A stretch of DNA of 64,000 bases from Prolixibacter sp. SD074 (GCF_009617895.1 NZ_BLAW01000001.1:859001-923000), one strand, 5' to 3'; shown: positions 7,980 to 17,100, counted from the stretch's first letter. Translations and numbers: made by a program. Notes: generated by a model from the letters alone, not told the origin.

Positions 7980-8348
7980 GTTTTCCTCGAAATCGAACAT
8001 TACCATCACATCCTGTGCTTCGGCAGCTATTTCACCTTTGTCGTTCAGTATTTGGTGGTAAACGCCAAAGCTTGTTTTCTTAATGAAATTAATTCTGGAA
8101 CGGATGGCCCAAATCTGGCGCTTGCCGTCCTTCAGTTTTGGAACTACCCGGTGCACCTTTCCCCTGGTGACGAAGCTGATGAACGGAGCATTGATTTCCA
8201 CGGACTCATAATCGATAAAATGGTCGAGGGCACTTTCCACACCTACCAGCAGCTCTTCAAAGTCGTGCTGATGAGGTTCATTGCCCGACGCCGCTATTTC
8301 CCTGGCTCCTTCCTCTGTGAGCTTGTATATATCGAAGAGTTGCTTCAT
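7881..8348 (-). CDS. Chimeric ORF: AraC-type sensor half joined to thioesterase-like end, repeat-encoded tail
   Basis: 156 codons from the ATG at 8348. Residues 1-85 (MKQLFDIYKL, HQHDFEEL, APFISFVTRGKVHRVVP) look like the cupin-type N-terminus of an AraC regulator. From about INFIKKTSFGVYHQIL to DVMVMFDFEENGK it matches instead the C-terminal half of YbgC-like acyl-CoA thioesterases. The last 22 or so residues, rich in GQRSKVEGRRSKV, are the heptamer repeat translated. Neither the AraC HTH nor the thioesterase active-site half is present. It is probably a deletion fusion, perhaps non-functional. Confidence 0.55.
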   Translation of the reverse strand: MKQLFDIYKLTEEGAREIAASGNEPHQHDFEELLVGVESALDHFIDYESVEINAPFISFVTRGKVHRVVPKLKDGKRQIWAIRSRINFIKKTSFGVYHQILNDKGEIAAEAQDVMVMFDFEENGKAIAQPVIVKGQRSKVEGRRSKVLSEQQEQS

Positions 8349-8901
8349 GGCAACCAAAGATAAAGAATCGGAGCTTTTTCCATGTATGGTGCCTGCAATT
8401 ATTTGTAATGCGACCTGGGTGAGCCTCTCTTTTTCTTTTGCCGGTTTTCTCCTCTATATGTTTTCTAAAGAGAAAGTGGAAGATGAGTTTATTGAACGCC
8501 TCCGCTACATGAGCCTGGCGAAATCGTTGCTCCTAACCTGGCTGATAGCATCGGTTTTATTCCTTACCAGCGATGAATTGCAGCTGAGGGGATTTTATAT
8601 TCTGCAATTCCAGCTCTTCTTATATGTGGTGATTTATAATTACTACAAGAAATGGAAGTTTATGGTCGCTTACCCCTTTAAAGCATGTGTTGTGAAAAAT
8701 TTGTTGAAAGTAGAACGGGCCAAAAAAAATCTCACACAAGCTGATTTGGCTAAGCTGGTTTTTGTCAGCCGGCAAACCATTAATGCTATCGAGTCTGGAA
8801 AATATGTTCCATCATCGGTGCTTGCATTAAAAATAGCACAGGTTTTCGAAACAAGCGTTAATGAGATTTTTGAATTGGAAGAGTCTGATTGGGCGAAATA
8901 A
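8347..8901 (+). CDS. Membrane segment fused to XRE helix-turn-helix
   Basis: 184 codons from an ATG at 8347; the frame stays open further upstream. Residues to about 110 contain three hydrophobic stretches (WVSLSFSFAGFLLYMF, LLLTWLIASVLFLT, LQFQLFLYVVIYNYY). The C-terminal 67 residues are a complete XRE HTH (VKNLLKVERAKKNLTQADLA, RQTINAIESGKYVPS). In Bacteroidota such HTH proteins usually follow a separate small membrane protein gene; here both lie in one frame. A GTG near 8690 may start the HTH separately. The ATG overlaps the start of the opposite-strand chimeric ORF, so the 5' end may be rearranged. Confidence 0.6.
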   Translation: MATKDKESELFPCMVPAIICNATWVSLSFSFAGFLLYMFSKEKVEDEFIERLRYMSLAKSLLLTWLIASVLFLTSDELQLRGFYILQFQLFLYVVIYNYYKKWKFMVAYPFKACVVKNLLKVERAKKNLTQADLAKLVFVSRQTINAIESGKYVPSSVLALKIAQVFETSVNEIFELEESDWAK

Positions 8902-8902
8902 T

Positions 8903-8947
8903 AAGCCACCCGTGTAGGATGGATGAGCATCCTGTTGCGGGTGGCTT
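8903..8947 (+). terminator. Intrinsic terminator after the membrane/HTH gene
   Basis: AAGCCACCCG at 8903-8912 pairs with CGGGTGGCTT at 8938-8947, with an inner AGGATG/CATCCT stem and a short T run. It begins two bases after the stop codon. Confidence 0.8.
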
Positions 8948-8972
8948 TTGGCTATTTGGTTCAATTCGGATT

Positions 8973-9446
8973 TCAATAATCCAGTGTCACAATGCGTCCT
9001 TTCGTAAAATTGAAGAACTTGTCTTTCTGCGCTACCTGAACGCCTTCCATCAAATCATCCGGTGTGTAGCCGGCGATTTTCAGACAGGTGGGACAAGCCA
9101 TCACCGGAATACCCTTGTCGACCAGTTGCTTCACATAGGTGTGGAACGATTCAAAGTCTGTATAGGTCATGTCCTTGGCATTTTTCACCAACAGTTCCAC
9201 TGCATGGATATCCATATAAACAACTACGTCTTTATCCGTGGCCATCATGGTGGCCATCTTTAGTGGCATTAATACCCGGTGCGGGTCGTCATAGCCTTGG
9301 GTGATGTGAATAAATACTCCATCTTTGGGGGCAACGGCTTCGGCAACCGTTTTTTGCCCTTCGGTGGAAACACTGCTTGTTTTTGGTTTTTGGTTACAAG
9401 AGACGAACAATAATCCAATTAAAAGTAAGAATCCTAAGTTTTTCAT
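8973..9446 (-). CDS. DsrE-like periplasmic lipoprotein
   Basis: 157 residues. MKNLGFLLLIGLLFVSC is a lipoprotein signal with its lipobox Cys at residue 17. The rest is a DsrE/DsrF-like alpha/beta fold (IHITQGYDDPHRVLMPLKMATMM, VVVYMDIHAVELLVK) with ACPTCLKIAGY near residue 117, the CxxC position used for sulfur relay in this superfamily. It is probably an outer- or inner-membrane-anchored sulfur or redox protein. It lies alone between a terminator and heme o synthase. Confidence 0.75.
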   Translation of the reverse strand: MKNLGFLLLIGLLFVSCNQKPKTSSVSTEGQKTVAEAVAPKDGVFIHITQGYDDPHRVLMPLKMATMMATDKDVVVYMDIHAVELLVKNAKDMTYTDFESFHTYVKQLVDKGIPVMACPTCLKIAGYTPDDLMEGVQVAQKDKFFNFTKGRIVTLDY

Positions 9447-9685
9447 TGTATTAGTTATTTGGTTAACGAAATCTGGCCTTGCGGCTTTATTAGTTGTTTG
9501 AATAATGAGTGGGGGTTACTGCTTCAGGTTTAGGATCTCAAGATACGAAAAACCCATGAAATGGGAAGGTATGGTAATAAGTTATTGGGCAGGGTTAAAG
9601 CCATGTACCCAATATGTATTTGCAGGGATACTGGTTGGCTGATTGTTTCCCGACAAAATGTCTTGTGTCTGTTTCCCGGAAGTCA

Positions 9686-10555
9686 TTATATCAATGGGTC
9701 TATAATCATCGCGATGATGAGTGCCAGTACAAAGTAGTTGATGCTCATAAAATACCGGAACGGATTGAAATCGAAGTAAGCTTTTCGCAGAAGCTTCGAG
9801 AATAAGGCAATCAACCAGGCGGCGGCGAAAAAGACCATTACCTTGAAGAAAGCGGTAATGACCAGTCCCGAAAAGACAATCAATGCCCCGATAATTGCGG
9901 TAGCGACCGTCCAGATAAAGATGGCCCGCTTAATTTGTTCGGGTGTCAGTACCGAAGTGATGGACGGAAAACCGGCCACTTCGTATTCTTTACCATATTT
10001 CAGCATGAGTAGCCAGAAGTGGGGTACCTGCGAAATGAAGAAGAAAACGGTGAGCACCAACAACCGGATATCGAGCAATGCTCCACCGCCGGCGACCCAA
10101 CCTACAGCGGGAGGGATGGCGCCAATTACGCTTCCCGGGATAACCGCAAATGCTGTCACCCGTTTCAGGGGCGTGTATATACCGTTGTACCAAATGAACG
10201 CCATAAAACCGAGTATGACGGCTTCCAGGTTACTGCCAATGTAAATAATCCAGGTTCCGGCCAGAATTTCGATGGCGGATATCAGTAAAACATTCCGTTC
10301 CGATATGCGTCCGGATGGCAACGGGCGGTTCCGGGTGCGTTCCATCAACGCATCTTTGTCCCTATCCTGGTAATGGTTCAGGGCAGCCGAACCACAAGCC
10401 AGAACAAAAATCCCAAGCATGGGTAAGACGACATTCGAGTCGATGTGCTTGTTGGCCAATACATAACCTGCCAGGGTCGTCAGCGCCACCACAAACGTAA
10501 TCCGCGTCTTGTTCAGTTCGAGCAGTATGCTAAAGAAATCTTTCAGTTGTTTCAT
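9686..10555 (-). CDS. cyoE: Heme o synthase (protoheme IX farnesyltransferase)
   Basis: 289 residues with eight or nine membrane helices. The UbiA-family motifs are clear: NHYQDRDKDALMERTRNRPLPSG near residue 60 binds Mg-farnesyl diphosphate, and YGKEYEVAGFPS near residue 185 is the second conserved loop. It transfers farnesyl to heme b to give heme o, the cofactor of the bo-type oxidase encoded divergently 500 bases away. Starting at MKQLKDFF gives normal family length. Confidence 0.93.
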   Translation of the reverse strand: MKQLKDFFSILLELNKTRITFVVALTTLAGYVLANKHIDSNVVLPMLGIFVLACGSAALNHYQDRDKDALMERTRNRPLPSGRISERNVLLISAIEILAGTWIIYIGSNLEAVILGFMAFIWYNGIYTPLKRVTAFAVIPGSVIGAIPPAVGWVAGGGALLDIRLLVLTVFFFISQVPHFWLLMLKYGKEYEVAGFPSITSVLTPEQIKRAIFIWTVATAIIGALIVFSGLVITAFFKVMVFFAAAWLIALFSKLLRKAYFDFNPFRYFMSINYFVLALIIAMIIDPLI

Positions 10556-11078
10556 GTTCTTACCAATGTTTCAATAAAAACCAATTGTGCGACAAAAAGT
10601 TCTCCCGTCGAAATTGCTCTTAGAATTTTTAATTCGGGCAAATGACGAAATCTTTTCTGTCCCCGTTGCATTATTTAGACAAAATAAAAATAAATTTGCG
10701 ACTGTTTTGTAAAATATGGAAGGTTATTTAACTTTTCATATTTAAAATTGTTGAATGACTGTAATCATGTTTTGCACGAACGGATAAAAGTGGCGGTAAG
10801 TAGTTTAACAAGAGCATGATAAAATCATTTAATAGAAGTTCATATATTTTAACAGTTGGTTGATAGGTGTTTGAGTGGATGGTCGGGAACAAACCATATT
10901 TGAAAAAGGGTGAGTTATGTTTCCTACTGAAGAAAAACGTCAATTTTTATTTGTTTGGGTGCTAAGTGGCTTGATTCGTTTTGTTTTGCCCTCCCAAAAT
11001 TGAAGAAAATGCTTGTTGATACATGGAAGAAGTCCTATGAAATTGATTAAATCTCATATAAATGTTGCGAGGAACTCA
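10556..11078. other. Divergent promoter region between cyoE and cyoABCD
   Basis: About 520 AT-rich bases between two diverging respiratory genes, presumably carrying both promoters. I found no exact TAnnTTTG with a well-placed -33 element, no clear operator palindrome and no recognisable gene; the small frames here look like chance. Confidence 0.5.
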
Positions 11079-12089
11079 ATGATGAAAAAAAATCGTTACA
11101 AATCTTTAATGGGAGTGGTATTGTTGCTGGCCACGGTTCTCCTGAGCAGTTGTAGCAATATGGTAGTGCTCGATTCGAAGGGATCAATCGGTAGCGAGGA
11201 AGCTTTCCTGATCAAGATCGCATTCATCCTGATGTTGATCGTGGTTCTTCCCGTTTTTGTTATGGTCATTTGGTTTTCGGTGCGGTACCGGGCTTCCAAC
11301 AAAAAGGCAACCTACAAGCCTAACTGGGCCCACTCACACAAGATTGAGCTGGTAGTATGGTTGGTGCCTATTGCTATTGTGGCGGCCCTTTCGTATCTGA
11401 CCTGGGTCAAAACCCACCAACTGGATCCGTACAAACCGATTGTATCGGATGTCAAACCGGTTCGTGTCGAAGTCATTTCCACCGACTGGAACTGGCTGTT
11501 CATTTACCCCGATTACAACATCGCGGTGGTTAACCACCTGGTCTTCCCGGCCAACACACCGGTGAATTTTCGTCTGACATCAGCCTCGGTGATGACTTCG
11601 TTCTTTATTCCGCAGTTGGGAAGTCAGATTTACGTGATGGCTGGTATGCGGACTAAATTGCACCTGCAGGCCGATCACGAAGGAACCTACCTTGGGCAAA
11701 ACATCGAGTATAGTGGTACAGGATATGCAACCATGCACTTCGATGCGGTGGCCACTTCAAAGGAAGAGTTCGAAGATTGGGTGGAAAAAGCCAAACAATC
11801 GCCTGATGTATTGAATATGGCTACCTACGAAAAATTCGCGCAACCCAATACCGACTACCCGGTAACAACTTATTCATCGGTTGCACCCAAGCTGTTCGAC
11901 CATGTGATGATGCAGTTCATGGGATGGATGGGGGGTACCGACCACGCAATGAAAATGACGGACGATATGAATGATACACACCATATGCACGGAATGCAGG
12001 ATTCTACACAGATGCAGGAAGAGCACGGTCCAATGATTATGCAGTCCGATTCGGGACACGTACATACTAAAACAATGGAGGACAAATAA
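11079..12089 (+). CDS. cyoA: Cytochrome bo-type quinol oxidase subunit II
   Basis: 336 residues from the ATG at 11079; an in-frame ATG at 11013 would only add a non-signal extension. Lipoprotein signal with LLSSCSN, two membrane helices ([42 protein letters not shown]), then a cupredoxin domain. The CuA ligands Cys-x3-Cys of cytochrome c oxidases are missing; instead it reads [19 protein letters not shown], as in quinol oxidases. A His/Met-rich tail (residues 285-330, [14 protein letters not shown]) may bind copper. First gene of cyoABCD. Confidence 0.92.
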   Translation: MMKKNRYKSLMGVVLLLATVLLSSCSNMVVLDSKGSIGSEEAFLIKIAFILMLIVVLPVFVMVIWFSVRYRASNKKATYKPNWAHSHKIELVVWLVPIAIVAALSYLTWVKTHQLDPYKPIVSDVKPVRVEVISTDWNWLFIYPDYNIAVVNHLVFPANTPVNFRLTSASVMTSFFIPQLGSQIYVMAGMRTKLHLQADHEGTYLGQNIEYSGTGYATMHFDAVATSKEEFEDWVEKAKQSPDVLNMATYEKFAQPNTDYPVTTYSSVAPKLFDHVMMQFMGWMGGTDHAMKMTDDMNDTHHMHGMQDSTQMQEEHGPMIMQSDSGHVHTKTMEDK

Positions 12090-12090
12090 T

Positions 12091-14088
12091 ATGTTTGGAA
12101 AGTTGACCTTATCGGATATACCGTACAACAATCCGATCATCATGGGGGCCGTGGTTAGTTCTACGTTTTTAGCCCTGATAATTATCGGCTTAATAACCTA
12201 CTTTAAAAAGTGGCCGTACTTGTGGCACGAATGGTTTACCAGTGTCGATCACAAGCGTATTGGTGTGATGTACATCATCCTGGCGCTGGTGATGATGTTG
12301 CGCGGTTTCGCTGACGCGATTATGATGCGTGGACAGCAGGCCATGGCAGCTGGTTCTGATCCGGGATACCTGACACCGCATCACTACGACCAGATTTTCG
12401 GTTCGCATGGTACCATCATGATCGTCTTCGTGGCCATGCCTTTTGTAATTGGTTTGATGAACCTGGTGATTCCTCATCAGATTGGTGCACGGGATGTGGC
12501 CTTTCCGGTGCTGAACTCGGTTAGTTTCTGGCTGACGGCTGCCGGTGCCGGTTTGATTATGATTTCACTCGGTGTGGGTGAGTTTTCCAATACCGGCTGG
12601 TTCGGAATTGCACCTCTTTTCGAAAAAACATATAATCCCGGAGTGGGGGTCGACTACTGGATGTGGGCTTTCCAGATAGCGGGGGTCGGGTCGCTCCTTA
12701 GCGGGGTGAACTTCCTGGTGACCATTGTGAAGATGCGCGCACCGGGCATGACATGGATGAAAATGCCGTTGTTCACCTGGACAACCCTGACCACAAACGT
12801 ATTAATGATTTTGTCGTTTCCGGTGATTACCGGTGCATTGTTACTGTTGACGCTTGACCGTTACCTGGGCATGCACTTCTTCACCAACGATATGGGGGGT
12901 AACATGATGATGTGGAACAACCTGTTCTGGATGTGGGGCCACCCGGAAGTATACATTGTGGTTCTTCCGTCCTTCGGTATTTTCTCCGAAGTGGTGGCTA
13001 CTTTCTCACGAAAAAAACTCTTTGGTTACGTATCGCTGGTTTGGGCGACTGCGGCCATTATGATTCTTTCTTTCACTGTATGGTTACACCACTTCTTCAC
13101 GATGGGTAACGATACGAATGTGAATATTTTCTTCGGAATTGCGACGATGGCCATTGCGATACCCACCGGGGTGAAAGTGTACGACTGGCTCTTTACCATG
13201 TACCGGGGGCGTATTACGTTTGCTACACCGATGTACTGGGTCATGGGCTTCCTTACACTCTTCGTGATTGGGGGAATGACCGGAGTACTGATGGCGATTC
13301 CGCCGGCTGACTTCGTCGTACACAACAGTCTGTTCCTGATTGCCCACTTCCACAATATGCTGATTCCGGGTGCGCTGTTCGGCTACTTTGCCGGATTGGC
13401 CTACTGGTTCCCGAAAGTATTCGGTTTCCATCTCGATGAGAAATGGGGCAAGCGTGCCTTCTGGGGATGGGCCGTCGGTTTCTTTGTTGCATTTATGCCG
13501 TTGTATGTACTCGGGTTCATGGGAATGCCGCGTCGTATGGCACACTACGATAACATGGCGTGGCAACCCTGGTTGATTGTGGCTGCCGTTGGCGCCCTGA
13601 TTGTCGGTGCCGGTATCCTGTCGCAGTTGATTCAGATTTATATCAGTATTCGCGACCGTAAGAAAAACGTCGACCTGACCGGTGACTCCTGGGAAAACGG
13701 ACGCACACTGGAGTGGATGAGTTCTTCACCGCCGCCGGTATATAACTTCGCAGTGATTCCGAAAGTGGATGAACTCGACGAATGGTGGGCCATGAAAGAG
13801 AATGGTACCGCTTATCAGCGTCCGGCTGAATACCACGATATTCACATGCCGAAAAACGTAGCCCGCGGACCGATTATCGGTGGTTTTGTACTGGCCTTCG
13901 GATTTGCTATGGTTTGGTATATCTGGTGGTTGGCCATTGCGGCTATCATTGGGGTAATTGCTACCGTGATTATCGGCTCATCACACGACGGTGAGGAATA
14001 CGTTATTCCGGCTGCCGAAGTGAAACGGATCGAAGACGAGCGTTTCGGGCAACTGGCCGCTGCCATGGAAGAAAAGAAGAATAACTAA
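12091..14088 (+). CDS. cyoB: Cytochrome bo-type quinol oxidase subunit I
   Basis: 665 residues, the expected length, with about 15 membrane helices. It carries [10 protein letters not shown] (low-spin heme ligand), [12 protein letters not shown] (CuB His and cross-linked Tyr), HHFFTMG (two CuB ligands) and [14 protein letters not shown] (high- and low-spin heme ligands). This is the catalytic subunit that reduces O2 to water and pumps protons. One base separates it from cyoA. The C-terminal part with [18 protein letters not shown] is typical of CyoB. Confidence 0.96.
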   Translation: MFGKLTLSDIPYNNPIIMGAVVSSTFLALIIIGLITYFKKWPYLWHEWFTSVDHKRIGVMYIILALVMMLRGFADAIMMRGQQAMAAGSDPGYLTPHHYDQIFGSHGTIMIVFVAMPFVIGLMNLVIPHQIGARDVAFPVLNSVSFWLTAAGAGLIMISLGVGEFSNTGWFGIAPLFEKTYNPGVGVDYWMWAFQIAGVGSLLSGVNFLVTIVKMRAPGMTWMKMPLFTWTTLTTNVLMILSFPVITGALLLLTLDRYLGMHFFTNDMGGNMMMWNNLFWMWGHPEVYIVVLPSFGIFSEVVATFSRKKLFGYVSLVWATAAIMILSFTVWLHHFFTMGNDTNVNIFFGIATMAIAIPTGVKVYDWLFTMYRGRITFATPMYWVMGFLTLFVIGGMTGVLMAIPPADFVVHNSLFLIAHFHNMLIPGALFGYFAGLAYWFPKVFGFHLDEKWGKRAFWGWAVGFFVAFMPLYVLGFMGMPRRMAHYDNMAWQPWLIVAAVGALIVGAGILSQLIQIYISIRDRKKNVDLTGDSWENGRTLEWMSSSPPPVYNFAVIPKVDELDEWWAMKENGTAYQRPAEYHDIHMPKNVARGPIIGGFVLAFGFAMVWYIWWLAIAAIIGVIATVIIGSSHDGEEYVIPAAEVKRIEDERFGQLAAAMEEKKNN

Positions 14089-14102
14089 AAAATCAGACAG
14101 TA

Positions 14103-14714
14103 ATGAATACTAACGTTTCACAAAACGCGGTACATACAGCAGACGCGGAACATCCCAACCATGGTGAGATTCGGACCTTCGGGTTCTGGATTTACCTCAT
14201 GAGCGACCTGGTTCTGTTTTCTGTGCTCTTCGCTACCTATGCGGTAATCGGTTTTAACAGTGCCGGTGGCCCCACAGGAAAAGATTTGTTCGACATACCT
14301 TACCTGTTTGTCGAAACCATGTTCCTGTTGCTGAGTAGTGTGGCTTTCGGCTTTACGATGATTGCCATGCACAACAACAAAAAGCAACGGGTTATCACCG
14401 GGTTGATCGTTACCGCCTTGCTTGGCCTTGGCTTCATCGGGATGGAGATTCACGAATTCGTTTCGATGATTGGTGAAGGAGCCAGCCCCGATCGCAGTGG
14501 ATTCCTTTCCGCCTTCTTCACGTTGGTTGGAACCCACGGTGCCCACGTTACCTTCGGGATCATCTGGATTGCTACCATGATTGGACAGATTGCCAAATCG
14601 GGTATCACCGAAGGTATCAGTTCCCGTATGATGCGCCTCAGCCTTTTCTGGCACTTCCTCGACATTGTCTGGATTGGCGTATTCAGCTTTGTTTACCTGT
14701 TGCACGTTGTGTAA
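14103..14714 (+). CDS. cyoC: Cytochrome bo-type quinol oxidase subunit III
   Basis: 203 residues with five membrane helices, matching CyoC/COX3. Markers are TFGFWIYLMSDLVLFSVLFATY, FVETMFLLLSSVAFG, and GTHGAHVTFGIIW followed by LFWHFLDIVWIGVFSFVYL. It stabilises subunit I and is a membrane subunit without redox centres. Starts 14 bases after cyoB in the same operon. Confidence 0.94.
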   Translation: MNTNVSQNAVHTADAEHPNHGEIRTFGFWIYLMSDLVLFSVLFATYAVIGFNSAGGPTGKDLFDIPYLFVETMFLLLSSVAFGFTMIAMHNNKKQRVITGLIVTALLGLGFIGMEIHEFVSMIGEGASPDRSGFLSAFFTLVGTHGAHVTFGIIWIATMIGQIAKSGITEGISSRMMRLSLFWHFLDIVWIGVFSFVYLLHVV

Positions 14715-14758
14715 CGGCTTTGACGAATTTAATTGTAGAAAATTAAAAAAGACATACT

Positions 14759-15082
14759 ATGAGTCAAGTACATAACGAGGAGATGGGAGCCAAGATTACC
14801 ACGAAAGCCTATGTCGTAGGTTTTGTCCTGGCCTTGCTGCTTACCATCGTATCATTCGGAATGGCTATGAGCGGTGCGTTCAGCCGCACGGCTACCATTG
14901 TGGGATTGTTTATTGCTGCTTTCGCCCAGATGGTGGTACACTTGCACTACTTCCTGCACCTCGACCGATCGTCGGCGCAGCGCTGGAACGTGATTGCCCT
15001 GCTGTTTACCGCAATGTTGTTATTTATCTTCGTAGGCGGAACGCTTTGGGTAATGTATACGCTCAACTCGCGGATGATGTAA
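14759..15082 (+). CDS. cyoD: Cytochrome bo-type quinol oxidase subunit IV
   Basis: 107 residues with three membrane helices (AYVVGFVLALLLTIVSFGMAM, ATIVGLFIAAFAQMVVHLHYF, WNVIALLFTAMLLFIFVGGTLW). VVHLHYFLHL is the conserved CyoD segment. Small assembly or stability subunit and the last gene of the operon. Confidence 0.92.
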   Translation: MSQVHNEEMGAKITTKAYVVGFVLALLLTIVSFGMAMSGAFSRTATIVGLFIAAFAQMVVHLHYFLHLDRSSAQRWNVIALLFTAMLLFIFVGGTLWVMYTLNSRMM

Positions 15083-15460
15083 AAAAACAGATAAGACCAA
15101 CGGGAGTGTTGCAACTCGTTTGTATCCTCCCGCTGCTTTCCATTGATTATTGTTCGAAATCAAATGATTATTGGTTTGTCTGTAACGATCCGGCTCGCAC
15201 CGGGAGTAGGTAGTTGGATTTGGGCTCATCCGGGTTCGGCGGGGCGGGCGGGCCCTGCCTTTTCGGTCAAGGTTTGTTAGCTGGCGGAAACTGTTCTTCC
15301 CGAAGCGATGTTCCAACGTCCGGAAAAATACGATGTTAAAGGTACGAATATTCGTGATTTATCAGAACAGGGGACTAGATGGCTAATCAAAGTGCAAAAG
15401 TTTGCAACATGTCCTCCCCTGGAGGCCGGAGGGGGAGTTTTTCGGGATCAAATTCAATTA
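15083..15460. other. Intergenic region after cyoD
   Basis: A hairpin CGGGAG/CTCCCG at 15101-15132 could end the cyo transcript but lacks a T run. A CCTCC/GGAGG-type palindromic repeat ending in GTTTTT lies at about 15411-15441, the same family as copies near 21.58 and 21.8 kb. No gene seen. Confidence 0.5.
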
Positions 15461-15958
15461 TCACCAGAGGTTAAGTTCGGTTTCCACATTGTTTAAACTA
15501 TCAGTTATATCATTCCTGAATTGGAAAGCATCCTCTAAGAATTTCTGATAGTTATGATCTCCGAGGGTTCGCGGCCCTTTAATATTTTTATTGAAATTGA
15601 TGTAACCGTAAAAAATCTGCTCTTCGTCGAGGTAACCATCTTTATCGACGTATTCTTCTTCAATACAGATCTCTAATAATCCCAATTCAAACCATAACCA
15701 CCATTTCTTCCAGTACATACCGCCCTTTCCACCATCGCTTTTGCTTTGAATAACCGGGTCGTAAATATCAATGCAAACACCCCACTCTTTAAATGTTTCG
15801 GGTTTATCGAAATTTTCGATACTGTATTTGATATCGGAGGCCAGTTTTCTTTGTTCAGGAGGAGTTTCTGGTTGTCCGGCAACAAAGTCCACAAAGCTTC
15901 TTAGTACCTGAAGTTCGTTTAATGTTTCTTTGCCGATAATGTAATAGTTGTCACTCAT
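15461..15958 (-). CDS. Hypothetical protein (165 aa)
   Basis: 165 residues, soluble and acidic, no signal peptide or membrane segment. It has aromatic-rich stretches such as GGMYWKKWWLWFELG and EEQIFYGYINFNK. I do not recognise the family. Its ATG overlaps the stop of the decayed gene upstream (ATGAGTGA arrangement), as in small operons of immunity-type genes, but no toxin partner is visible here. Confidence 0.6.
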   Translation of the reverse strand: MSDNYYIIGKETLNELQVLRSFVDFVAGQPETPPEQRKLASDIKYSIENFDKPETFKEWGVCIDIYDPVIQSKSDGGKGGMYWKKWWLWFELGLLEICIEEEYVDKDGYLDEEQIFYGYINFNKNIKGPRTLGDHNYQKFLEDAFQFRNDITDSLNNVETELNLW

Positions 15959-16258
15959 TTTCGTCGAATTGTTCTAACCCGTGGTGATGCGTAAAACGAA
16001 ATTTGTTTCCTTCGTAATCGAACGTATTCCAGTGTTGGATCGTTAACAACAATCGCAACGCAGTTGTCGAACGGCGAACTTGTAAGATTGGTAACATCAT
16101 CAATCCAGTAATCGTATCATTTTAATGATGTTGCCCTTGTAATCAAAAATGTAGTTCTGGTAGGTTAACCATCTGCCAGGTTCTGTTAAATTGAGCGGGA
16201 TCATGTCAAAACCCAGCTTCTCGAAATCTGATTGATAAAATTCGTCGTATTCTTCCAT
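15951..16258 (-). pseudogene. Decayed small gene with two frameshifts
   Basis: From ATG 16258 it reads MEEYDEFYQSDFEKLGFDMI and on to DYKGNIIKMIRLLD, stopping at 16100. A second frame continues with IDDVTNLTSSPFDNCVAIVV, and a third ends WNTFDYEGNKFRF, HHHGLEQFDENE, stopping at 15951 and overlapping the next gene's start. The three protein-like pieces in successive frames suggest one broken gene of about 100 residues of unknown family. The last two frames could alternatively be chance. Confidence 0.45.
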
Positions 16259-16284
16259 GTTGGTGTATCATTTTTGGGGCTTTA

Positions 16285-16317
16285 AACTTTTCCAAGGTTC
16301 CGGACTTTGGAAAAGTT
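16285..16317. terminator. Inverted repeat, probable terminator
   Basis: Perfect 11-bp stem AACTTTTCCAA (16285-16295) with TTGGAAAAGTT (16307-16317) and an 11-base loop, lying downstream of the 249-residue hypothetical gene on the minus strand. Confidence 0.6.
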
Positions 16318-16350
16318 AAGCGTTACGTTCGTTTCTACTCTCAAACGGTG

Positions 16351-17100
16351 TTAGTCATGAAAATCGGAAAAATCGTCATAAAAGGCCAGAGGATATTGTC
16401 CGGACGGTAAACGTTTTTTTTGCTTCATGAAATTTGGGATATGAAGCGTACTCGCTTTGAATTCTTTTTTGAGTCCGGATTGTATCGTGTGCCAGTTATT
16501 ATTACTGTGTACCCAATGTTGGGTCGGGCCTTGATCGTCTAAATACACAACTTCCGAGCCTCCTATTTTTTCGAAAAACGCCTTCACCTTCTTTCTAAAT
16601 GAGTTTACATATTCCAGGAAAACTCCATCATTATTTTCGGTAAATGCCTTGCAAAAACTCCACCACCGGTTGTGATAGTAGTTATAAAAATCGTGAAACG
16701 TATCGTTGTAAATGGTTCCGTAATCAACATCGTTGGTGTTATCTCTTAACTCAAAACAAACACTGTTGATAGCTTCATCAATTTCACTTTTCACATATCC
16801 ATGCTGCTTAAGCCAGGACAAATCGTAAACCTGGTTTCCATACTTTTCTATGAGCATATGAAGCAAGTAGAACTCATCGGTTAGCCAAAGCGATCTATCC
16901 GCGTTGGGATGCTCTATTTTACCCAAAGCCACATATTGAAATGGGGGAGTTCTATCGTCACCTTCCAGTCCGAAGTCGAATATGTCGTAATAACCAAAAG
17001 TAACTCCGGTATGGAAGCGTGATGATAAATCGCGGGCTAACGACTCGATGCTACTGGTATCGAGTTGGTGACGACCTATTATGTGAACATCATGTCCCAT
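16351..17100 (-). CDS. Hypothetical protein (249 aa)
   Basis: 249 residues starting MGHDVHIIGRHQLDTSSIES. Soluble, rich in aromatic and acidic residues (FHDFYNYYHNRWWSFCKAF, GGSEVVYLDDQGPTQHWVH). No signal peptide, membrane helix or known catalytic motif was seen and I do not recognise the family. It starts three bases after the stop of the type IIG restriction-modification gene and could be co-transcribed with it, which makes an accessory or defence-linked role possible but unproven. Confidence 0.65.
   Translation of the reverse strand: MGHDVHIIGRHQLDTSSIESLARDLSSRFHTGVTFGYYDIFDFGLEGDDRTPPFQYVALGKIEHPNADRSLWLTDEFYLLHMLIEKYGNQVYDLSWLKQHGYVKSEIDEAINSVCFELRDNTNDVDYGTIYNDTFHDFYNYYHNRWWSFCKAFTENNDGVFLEYVNSFRKKVKAFFEKIGGSEVVYLDDQGPTQHWVHSNNNWHTIQSGLKKEFKASTLHIPNFMKQKKRLPSGQYPLAFYDDFSDFHD

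Noticed and set aside
10728-10943. Small ORF between cyoE and cyoA
   Set aside because: AT-rich intergenic sequence, no recognisable motif, probably chance.
11079-12089. Subunit II as a CuA cytochrome c oxidase
   Set aside because: The Cys-x3-Cys copper ligands are missing and the [16 protein letters not shown] region fits quinol oxidases.
13084-13566. Long antisense ORFs inside cyoB, cyoC and other genes
   Set aside because: They mirror the codon structure of strong sense genes and show no protein-family features.
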